DNA from: an uncultured Selenomonadaceae bacterium | GTDB taxonomy: Bacteria; Bacillota; Negativicutes; Selenomonadales; Selenomonadaceae | Assembly (NCBI GenBank): GCA_910579115.1 | Contig: CAJTSO010000010.1 | Location: 20,768-41,071, forward strand | Direction of reading: 5' to 3' | Length of the DNA: 20,304 nt | Part shown: piece after piece, positions 14,173 to 20,304 of the stretch | Layout of the letters: each line of letters opens with the position of its first letter | How positions within the stretch are numbered: the stretch's first letter is position 1 | Translations under genes and position numbers: made by a program | Notes under the pieces: model-generated | The model's input: the letters and a program-made list of their open reading frames with translations, nothing else | Told to the model about the DNA's origin: nothing | Database searches by the model: none

Positions 14173-16413
14173 ATGAGTACTGCATATAGCGAGCCAGTGA
14201 CAATAGACTTCATCCTGGATATCGTTAGAAAAGCTCAGCCGGATGCCGATTTTGATATTATAAGAAGAGCTTACAGTTTGGCGGAAGAAGCCCACAATGG
14301 TCAGAAAAGGGCATCAGGGGAGGACTATATAGTTCATCCTCTTAATGTTGCGGCAATCATTGCCGATTTGCACATGGACGAAGCCACTATAAGCGCGGCC
14401 CTTCTTCATGATGTAGTTGAAGACACCACCTTTACCCTTGAGCAAATGGCCGAGATGTTTACTCCTGAGATAGCCATGCTCATTGATGGCGTAACAAAGC
14501 TTGGTAAGATAGAGTACAAGTCCAAGGAAGAACGGCAGCTGGAGAGTTATCGCAAGCTGTTTTTGGCAATGGCAAAGGATATCAGGGTCATTATCATAAA
14601 GCTTGCCGACCGCCTGCACAATATGCGGACTCTGAAGTATATGCGGGAGGATAAGCAGCATCGTATTGCCCGGGAGACAATAGAGATTTATGCTCCCCTG
14701 GCAAACCGCATGGGTATATCTAATATTAAATGTGAGCTGGAGGATCTTTGTCTCCGTTACCTCCATTCTGACGTTTACTACGATTTGGTAGAGAGCGTGA
14801 AGCAGAAGCGCACCGAGCGGATGGAATTCATCGAAAGCGCCATTGAGCAGATGCGCAAGCAGTTCGTAGAGGATGGTATCAAGTGTGAAATCCACGGCCG
14901 GGCAAAGCATTTTTATAGCATATACAAGAAAATGCGTCGGGACAACAAGAGCATAAACGAGATTTACGACCTGTCCGCCGTCCGGGTACTGGTTCATTCT
15001 GTCCGTGACTGCTATGCAGTTTTGGGTACGATTCATGAAATGTGGAAGCCTATTCCCGGGCGTTTCAAAGATTACATTTCAATGCCGAAGACCAACGGCT
15101 ATCAGTCTCTTCACACGACGGTAATGACCAAGGGTTACCCTTTGGAAATTCAGATCCGCACCTTCAAAATGCATCAGGTTTCTGAATATGGTGTCGCTGC
15201 CCATTGGAAATACAAGGAGGCAGGAGCCTCGGTAGGAGCGAGCGGCGAGCTGGACCAGAAGATGAGCTGGATCCGTCAGATGGTCAACCTTCAGCAGGAG
15301 CTTAGCGATCCTAAGGAATATGTAGAGGCGCTGAAGGTTGACATATTCTCCGATGAGGTATTTGTCTTTACCCCTAAAGGGGAGATTATAAATCTGCCCA
15401 AGGGATCGATCCCCTTGGACTTCGCCTATCGCATTCACACCGAGGTGGGCCACCACTGCGTAGGGGCGAAGGTAAACGGAAAGCTGGTGCCGCTGGAGTA
15501 CAAGCTCAAGAACGGTGACATTGTCTCCATCATCACCAACAAGGCAAACGGCGGTCCCAGCCGGGACTGGCTGAACATAGTTGGTTCTCCTGACAGCCGG
15601 AATAAGATCCGCAGCTGGTTCAAGAAGGCAAAGCGGGAAGAGAATATTGAGCGGGCAAAGGAAATGCTCCATACTGAGCTGAAGCATTTGAACTATGAGC
15701 CAAAGGAAATGCTTCAGAAAAATAAGATGCAGCAGATAGCGGAACGCTTCCACCTTGCCACCGAGGACGACCTGCTGGCAGCCATTGGTTACGGCGGCGT
15801 TTCCCTGAAAACCGTTGTCACCAAGCTGGTGGAGCTGCACAAGAAAGAGGTCCGGGAAGCCTCCAGCGCCGACATGTCGAAAATCCTGGAAGAGTTGAAA
15901 CCGCACAACGGAGCCTCCAAGCGGGCAGGACACGGAGTTCTTGTCCAGGGAGAGAGTGGTTTGCTGGTCCGGCTCGCTCACTGTTGCAATCCGATTCCCG
16001 GGGATACTATCATTGGATTTATTACCCGCGGCCGCGGTGTATCTGTTCACCGATCAGATTGTCCAAACATATCCACTGGACTCAGCGATATTGAGAGGGT
16101 GATGGAGGTCAGCTGGGATATCGGTATCGACAAGTTCTATACAGTCAAGCTGGAGATCACCTGTAACGATAAACAGGGCGTGCTTACCCAAATGTTAGCG
16201 GTACCAAGCGAGCTAAAACTCAATATCAGTTCACTAAATGCAAGAGCAAACAGGAAAAACCACACTTCAATTGTTGAAATGGGTCTTGAGGTAAACAGCT
16301 CGTCTCAGGTTACGCAGGTCATTAACAAGCTGCGTCAGTTGAAGGACATATACAGCGCCAGCCGTAAAATGACTCCATCAGGCGGCAAGGGAGATGATGA
16401 GAATGAGGATTAA
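14173..16413 (+). CDS. rel: Bifunctional (p)ppGpp synthetase/hydrolase (Rel)
   Basis: 746-residue long RSH enzyme that makes (p)ppGpp from ATP and GTP/GDP during amino-acid starvation and also degrades it. I start at ATG 14173 because GGAGGTGG lies about seven bases before it; the longer GTG 14164 reading overlaps that ribosome site. Domains: N-terminal HD hydrolase with HD at residues 79-80 in LLHDVVEDT; synthetase with GRFKDYI (RFKD 297-300) and YQSLHTTV; TGS (from about 389); the conserved cysteine segment HCCNPIPGD (C604, C605); and a C-terminal ACT domain. RFKD, rather than the EXDD of dedicated RelA, together with an intact HD motif indicates a bifunctional enzyme. It overlaps the next gene by 11 bp. 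Confidence 0.95.
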   Translation: MSTAYSEPVTIDFILDIVRKAQPDADFDIIRRAYSLAEEAHNGQKRASGEDYIVHPLNVAAIIADLHMDEATISAALLHDVVEDTTFTLEQMAEMFTPEIAMLIDGVTKLGKIEYKSKEERQLESYRKLFLAMAKDIRVIIIKLADRLHNMRTLKYMREDKQHRIARETIEIYAPLANRMGISNIKCELEDLCLRYLHSDVYYDLVESVKQKRTERMEFIESAIEQMRKQFVEDGIKCEIHGRAKHFYSIYKKMRRDNKSINEIYDLSAVRVLVHSVRDCYAVLGTIHEMWKPIPGRFKDYISMPKTNGYQSLHTTVMTKGYPLEIQIRTFKMHQVSEYGVAAHWKYKEAGASVGASGELDQKMSWIRQMVNLQQELSDPKEYVEALKVDIFSDEVFVFTPKGEIINLPKGSIPLDFAYRIHTEVGHHCVGAKVNGKLVPLEYKLKNGDIVSIITNKANGGPSRDWLNIVGSPDSRNKIRSWFKKAKREENIERAKEMLHTELKHLNYEPKEMLQKNKMQQIAERFHLATEDDLLAAIGYGGVSLKTVVTKLVELHKKEVREASSADMSKILEELKPHNGASKRAGHGVLVQGESGLLVRLAHCCNPIPGDTIIGFITRGRGVSVHRSDCPNISTGLSDIERVMEVSWDIGIDKFYTVKLEITCNDKQGVLTQMLAVPSELKLNISSLNARANRKNHTSIVEMGLEVNSSSQVTQVINKLRQLKDIYSASRKMTPSGGKGDDENED

Positions 16414-17023
16414 GACATTAGTTGTTGGCCCTATTGAAGTAAATTGTCATATACTTTGGGATGAGGACACAAAGGAAGCAATAGTTGTCGATCCGGGCGG
16501 AAATCCCGAAAGAATAATGGCCGAGGTAAAAAAGGACGGACTGATAGTAAAGGCAGTTGTCAATACCCATGGACACAGCGACCATATCGGCGCCAATGAT
16601 GCAATTTGTAAAGAAACCGGCGCGAAGCTGATGATTCACAAGGATGATGCGCCCATGCTGGGGGATTCCAGAGCGAATCTCTCAGCGTACATGGGGCTGG
16701 ACATCACTTCCCGCCCGGCGGACGAATATCTGGCGGAGGGAGATGAAGTTAAGTTTGGCAGTATATCACTGAAGGTATTGCATACTCCCGGTCATTCCGC
16801 CGGTGGTATCTGCCTCTATGGCGATGGAGTACTGCTCAGCGGGGACACGCTGTTTTATGGCTCAATTGGTCGGACGGATTTTCCCGGCGGTTCATTGATC
16901 AAGCTGGTGAGAGGAATTAAGAGCAAGCTGCTCACTCTGCCAGAGGATACAATAGTCTTAACAGGGCATGGACCGGGGACGACCATTGGCGATGAAAAGA
17001 TGATAAATCCTTATCTGGGGTAA
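16403..17023 (+). CDS. Metallo-beta-lactamase-fold hydrolase (glyoxalase II-like)
   Basis: 206-residue MBL-fold protein, compact and single-domain. The metal motif is HGHSDH at residues 56-61, followed by HTPGHSAGGICLY, LLSGDTLFYGSIGRTDFPGG and LTGHGPGT, which supply the further His and Asp ligands of glyoxalase II-like proteins. The protein is shorter than true glyoxalase II and lacks its C-terminal substrate domain, like Bacillus YqgX, so the substrate is uncertain; thioester hydrolysis is possible. I prefer ATG 16403, nine bases after AAGGGAG and opening MRIKTLVVGPIEVNCHIL; ATG 16394 and 16397 are possible. It overlaps rel by 11 bp and shares its operon. Confidence 0.9.
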   Translation: MRIKTLVVGPIEVNCHILWDEDTKEAIVVDPGGNPERIMAEVKKDGLIVKAVVNTHGHSDHIGANDAICKETGAKLMIHKDDAPMLGDSRANLSAYMGLDITSRPADEYLAEGDEVKFGSISLKVLHTPGHSAGGICLYGDGVLLSGDTLFYGSIGRTDFPGGSLIKLVRGIKSKLLTLPEDTIVLTGHGPGTTIGDEKMINPYLG

Positions 17024-17029
17024 GGCAGT

Positions 17030-17062
17030 GGCGCAAATTTCTTTTGAAATTTGCGCCTTTCT
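17030..17062 (+). terminator. Intrinsic terminator after the rel operon
   Basis: GGCGCAAATTTC (17030-17041), loop TTTT, GAAATTTGCGCC (17046-17057), then TTTCT. It is a perfect 12-bp stem six bases after the hydrolase stop. The U-tract is short but the stem is strong. No clear promoter was recognised in the rest of the gap before fur (17063-17117). Confidence 0.82.
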
Positions 17063-17117
17063 ATGTTAAGATAGGTCAATGATTTCTGCTTTACCGTAAA
17101 TCTTTTGGAGGGATAGC

Positions 17118-17561
17118 ATGAACAGCAGATTCACGATTCAGGATCTTGAGACACGTCTGAGAGCGCGGCGGCATAAACTTACCAGCCAGCGGCGGGTCGT
17201 CCTGGAGATTTTCCTTGAAAATCAAGGTGAGCATCTTAGCGCTGAAGATGTTTATGACCTGCTTCGGGATAAGGGGATGGATGTTGGTCTTGCTACTGTA
17301 TATCGCTCATTAGAACTTTTGGCAGAGCTGGGAATCCTTCAAAGGATGGAGTTTGGTGACGGTTGCAGCCGATATGAGTTAGGGGATAACGACCCGCTGG
17401 CCCATCAGCATCATCATCTTATCTGTCTCAGGTGTGGCAAGGTAAGAGAGTTTCCGGATGATATGCTGGATGATTTGGAGAGAGAGATTTCGGAAAAATC
17501 CGGTTTCAAAATCAATGACCACAAGGTTATGTTTTTCGGTTACTGTAAGGAGTGCCAGTGA
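17118..17561 (+). CDS. Fur-family metal- or peroxide-responsive repressor
   Basis: 147-residue Fur superfamily regulator. The N-terminal winged helix shows RRHKLTSQRRVVLEIFLEN and the recognition segment GLATVYRSLELLAELGI. The C-terminal dimerisation/metal domain has HQHHHLICLRCGKVREF and two CxxC pairs (C103/C106 and C143/C146), which would hold a structural zinc. The His-rich HQHHH stretch fits Fur or PerR; sequence alone does not separate iron (Fur), peroxide (PerR) or zinc (Zur) sensing here. A ribosome site TTTTGGAGGG precedes ATG 17118. No Fur-box palindrome was recognised upstream. The next gene begins three bases after the stop, so the regulator and a heme enzyme are probably cotranscribed. 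Confidence 0.92.
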   Translation: MNSRFTIQDLETRLRARRHKLTSQRRVVLEIFLENQGEHLSAEDVYDLLRDKGMDVGLATVYRSLELLAELGILQRMEFGDGCSRYELGDNDPLAHQHHHLICLRCGKVREFPDDMLDDLEREISEKSGFKINDHKVMFFGYCKECQ

Positions 17562-17564
17562 GCA

Positions 17565-19151
17565 TTGCTGATAAAAAGCCTGACCATACGAAAGAATGAA
17601 CGGGGAAATTTCCACGGATATCGTTCTGAAGTTGTAGAAAAAGTAACAAAGGAAGTCCTCAATCTCTTTCGGCTGCCTTTATACGATGAGGAGACAGAGC
17701 GGGCAAAGCAGTGGGCGCTGTATACCAGCCGGGCTCCGCTGCCGGAGCCTGAGGGGGAAGCTTGGGAAATTCACCATTCAATAGTTGCGGATGAACCGGA
17801 TGATCCCTATACAGGAGTTGCCGTTACCACTACTTTTTTCCGGGATGGTAAAGAAAGCCTGCCCGTCACAGGGAAATCGGCAAGGTATGAAGCTCCAAAG
17901 GCGGCAGTACACCGGCTGGTGAAGCTGAATTTCTATAATATTCTGATAAATGATAGTATTGCAAAGGATCTAAATATAGAGGAGGCGCCCTGGGGAATTC
18001 TCCATGGGGTCAGGCCGACGAAAATAGTCCATCATGCCCTCGACAGGGGGAAAAAACGAGAGACAGTCATAGATATGCTCCGCCGTGATTACGGAGCAGG
18101 GCTTGAAAAGTCTTCCCTGATCACCGACCTGGCTATCAGGCAGCGGCCGTTTTTGGCCAGGACTGATGATAAGACTGTCAGTATTTACATTGGGATACCC
18201 TTCTGCCTTACTCGTTGCCTTTATTGCTCGTTCCCGGCCTATATTCTGCCAGGAAAGGATGGTCTGAAAAAATTTTGGCAGGCCATGACCGCCGATATAA
18301 GGGCGGCAAAGGACGCTGTCGAAGGATACGGTTTTAAGGTGCAGAGCGTTTACGTCGGCGGGGGAACGCCTACCGCTCTGCCAAACGATATGTTTGAGCA
18401 GCTTCTGACAGCGGTGGAGGAAAACTTCATCACACCCGATACTATAGAATTTACGGTGGAGGCCGGACGGCCGGACAGCATGAGCCTGGAAAAGATCGGT
18501 TCCCTGAGCCGTCACGGAGTAAGCCGGGTCAGCGTAAATCCTCAGACGATGCAGGAAAAGACCCTGCGGCGTATCGGACGCCGCCACACCCCGAAGGATA
18601 TTGCAGCAATGTATCATTTGTTGCGGGGATTGGGTGATTTCTCTGTAAATATGGATTTGATTATCGGTCTGCCGGGGGAAACGGCGGCCGAGGTCGTTGA
18701 TACGATGGCACAGCTTGAACCGTTGAAGCCGGATGATATCACTATTCACGCGCTGGCTCTGAAGCGGGGCTCCCGCCTGGCCATGCATATAGAAAACTAT
18801 GAGCTTCCCAGCGATGAGGAAGCTCAGAAGATGTTTGCGGCTGCCCGGGATGCCATTGAGAGCTGGGGACTGCGTCCCTACTATCTGTACCGTCAGGGTT
18901 ATCAGCGGGGTGAGCTGGAGAACATAGGCTTCTGCCGTCCAGGCGCGGAGAGCATGTATAACATACAAATAATGGAGGAAAGGCAGACCATTATTGGAAT
19001 CGGCGGAGCGGCGACCACGAAGGTGGTGGATCCGGCTACCGGCGCGATGAAAGCCTGCTTCAATGCCAAGGAGCTCTCGGTTTACATTGAAAGAATTGAT
19101 GGATATATAAGACGGCGGGCAGATTTTCTGGCTGCTGCCTATGGGGACTGA
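17565..19151 (+). CDS. hemZ: Radical SAM coproporphyrinogen dehydrogenase HemZ
   Basis: 528-residue radical SAM enzyme resembling oxygen-independent coproporphyrinogen III oxidase, as in Bacillus HemZ. An N-terminal extension of about 190 residues (with ILHGVRPTKIVHHAL) precedes the radical SAM core. The [4Fe-4S] motif CxxxCxxC is CLTRCLYC at residues 214-221, followed by VYVGGGTPTAL and NMDLIIGLPGET. The C-terminus carries the HemN-type region PYYLYRQGYQRGELENIGFC. The likely start is TTG 17565, since no ATG occurs before the conserved region; AAGGAG (17547-17552), which lies within the last fur codons, is 12 bases upstream. The exact product (oxidative decarboxylation of coproporphyrinogen) is inferred from the family. 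Function in a heme pathway needs partner genes not seen here. Confidence 0.9.
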   Translation: MLIKSLTIRKNERGNFHGYRSEVVEKVTKEVLNLFRLPLYDEETERAKQWALYTSRAPLPEPEGEAWEIHHSIVADEPDDPYTGVAVTTTFFRDGKESLPVTGKSARYEAPKAAVHRLVKLNFYNILINDSIAKDLNIEEAPWGILHGVRPTKIVHHALDRGKKRETVIDMLRRDYGAGLEKSSLITDLAIRQRPFLARTDDKTVSIYIGIPFCLTRCLYCSFPAYILPGKDGLKKFWQAMTADIRAAKDAVEGYGFKVQSVYVGGGTPTALPNDMFEQLLTAVEENFITPDTIEFTVEAGRPDSMSLEKIGSLSRHGVSRVSVNPQTMQEKTLRRIGRRHTPKDIAAMYHLLRGLGDFSVNMDLIIGLPGETAAEVVDTMAQLEPLKPDDITIHALALKRGSRLAMHIENYELPSDEEAQKMFAAARDAIESWGLRPYYLYRQGYQRGELENIGFCRPGAESMYNIQIMEERQTIIGIGGAATTKVVDPATGAMKACFNAKELSVYIERIDGYIRRRADFLAAAYGD

Positions 19152-19188
19152 AAAATGTTCCGTACCTTAACTTGATGGAGGAGTAAGC

Positions 19189-20304
19189 ATGCTGATAGAA
19201 CGCCCCCGGGGAACAAAGGATATACTTCCTGATGCCGTGGGAAATTGGCGCTATGTTGAAGAAAAAATTCGTGAAATCTGCAAAAAGTACGGTTTCCGGG
19301 AAATCAGGACGCCGCTGTTTGAGCATACCGAACTGTTTCAACGAGGCATTGGGGATACCACAGATGTTGTAGAAAAGGAAATGTACAGCTTTACGGACCG
19401 GGGGGGCCGCAGTGTCACCCTCCGCCCAGAGAATACCGCCGCTGCTGTCCGGGCCTATTTGCAGAACAAATTGTACGCCGGCAGCCAGCTGACAAAGCTG
19501 TTTTACATTGGCTCCATGTTCCGGTACGATCGCCCCCAGGCAGGACGCCAGAGAGAATTCCATCAGTTTGGGGTGGAAGCCCTCGGCGTTGCCTCCCCGG
19601 CGGTGGATGCGGAAGTTATCCTGCTGGCGACCCGCTTCTTGCAGTCCCTTGGGTTGAAGAATCTGTCCCTTTCAATAAACTCCGTAGGCTGTCCTAAGTG
19701 CCGTCCCGTATATCGGAAGGCATTGCAGGATTTTTTGGCTCCGAAGCTGGATGGGATGTGTGACAACTGCAAGTCGCGATTTGACCGCAATCCCCTCCGT
19801 CTGCTGGACTGCAAGGAAGAGACATGCCGCCAACTAAATGCCGGAGCGCCGGAAATCGCCGAGTGCCTCTGTGACGAATGCAGTGATCATTTTGAGAAAC
19901 TAAAGAGTTATCTCACGGCCCTTGGTTTGAAATATGAGCTTGACCCACGGCTTGTCCGGGGGCTTGACTACTACACGAAAACGGCCTTTGAAATCAAGTA
20001 CGATAACCTTGGCGCCCAAAGCGCCGTTTGCGGCGGCGGCCGCTATGACGGCCTCGTGGAGAAAATCGGCGGCCCGGCTACCCCGGCCGTAGGCTTTGCG
20101 GTTGGACTGGAAAGAGTTCTTCTCGTCCTTGAGGAGCAGGGACTTCTGCCGGATACCCCGGAAGGTCTTGATGTTTACCTGGTTTCTCTGGGGGAAGCGG
20201 CGAAGCAGACTGCCTTTGCCATTGTCGATGAGCTTCGTCAGGCAGGACTGGTGGTGGAAGCTGATCTGGCCGGCCGCAGCATGAAGGCTCAGATGAAATC
20301 TGCT
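19189..20304 (+). CDS. hisS: Histidine-tRNA ligase, 3' end outside the window
   Basis: The open frame runs 372 codons from ATG 19189 to the window edge with no stop; the usual length is about 415-425, so roughly 45-50 codons are missing. Class II aminoacyl-tRNA synthetase signatures: motif 1 region (IERPRGTKDILP, IRTPLFEHTELF), motif 2 FYIGSMFRYDRPQAGRQREF, the histidine-specific LVRGLDYYTKTAFE and GGGRYDGLVE, and motif 3 AVGFAVGLERVLLVL. The start of the C-terminal anticodon-binding domain (GLDVYLVSLG) is present. An insertion with CDNCKSRFDRNPLRLLDCK matches the bacterial HisS insertion domain. GGAGGAG lies seven bases before the ATG, and the gap after hemZ is 37 bp without a terminator. 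Confidence 0.97.
   Translation, partial: MLIERPRGTKDILPDAVGNWRYVEEKIREICKKYGFREIRTPLFEHTELFQRGIGDTTDVVEKEMYSFTDRGGRSVTLRPENTAAAVRAYLQNKLYAGSQLTKLFYIGSMFRYDRPQAGRQREFHQFGVEALGVASPAVDAEVILLATRFLQSLGLKNLSLSINSVGCPKCRPVYRKALQDFLAPKLDGMCDNCKSRFDRNPLRLLDCKEETCRQLNAGAPEIAECLCDECSDHFEKLKSYLTALGLKYELDPRLVRGLDYYTKTAFEIKYDNLGAQSAVCGGGRYDGLVEKIGGPATPAVGFAVGLERVLLVLEEQGLLPDTPEGLDVYLVSLGEAAKQTAFAIVDELRQAGLVVEADLAGRSMKAQMKSA

Noticed and set aside
1..20304. CRISPR arrays, insertion sequences, phage genes, tRNA or rRNA genes
   Set aside because: Reading both strands showed no regularly spaced repeats, transposase or integrase motifs, terminal inverted repeats or tRNA-like cloverleaf. Base composition and strand bias look uniform throughout.

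Overview
The window reads as a compact, mostly housekeeping stretch of a bacterial chromosome, with every supported gene on the + strand. The order maf - radC - mreB - mreC - mreD - pbp2 - minC - minD is the classic Firmicutes cell-shape/septum-placement cluster. Here it also carries a true minE. HemZ and a bifunctional Rel also point to Firmicutes, while MinE and a sensor with large extracytoplasmic domains fit an outer-membrane-bearing Firmicute. My best guess is the class Negativicutes (Selenomonas/Anaerovibrio-like). This is inference from gene content and order, not a database match.

Layout. 1-122: 3' end of maf. 112-807: radC. 909-3535: mreB, mreC and mreD, the elongation scaffold; mreC and mreD overlap by 4 bp. 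3629-5716: the elongation transpeptidase PBP2, with an unusual ~110-residue low-complexity C-terminal tail. A strong sigma-A type promoter (5748-5776) then drives minC-minD-minE (5830-7691), and 35 bp later a 744-residue membrane protein with two tandem Venus-flytrap domains and a GGDEF diguanylate cyclase domain (7727-9961). A long perfect hairpin (9961-10008) ends this unit.

A second promoter (10048-10076) drives pheS-pheT-yraN (10131-13980), ended by a hairpin at 14003-14056. A third promoter (14054-14082), whose -35 begins inside that hairpin's descending arm, drives a bifunctional (p)ppGpp synthetase/hydrolase and an overlapping metallo-beta-lactamase-fold hydrolase (14173-17023), ended by a 12-bp hairpin (17030-17057). 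A Fur-family regulator and the radical SAM heme enzyme HemZ follow (17118-19151), then hisS, which runs off the right edge.

Functionally, the left half couples cylindrical wall growth (MreBCD, PBP2) to division-site selection (MinCDE). The right half holds translation, stringent response and iron/heme functions. No tRNA, rRNA, CRISPR, insertion sequence, prophage or toxin-antitoxin gene was seen, and no gene-free stretch exceeds 300 bases. I found no clearly new system. The best leads are the tandem-flytrap cyclase at the end of the min unit, a same-frame 11-codon ORF with an ideal ribosome site overlapping a hairpin before the SD-less mreC, and three near-identical promoters.
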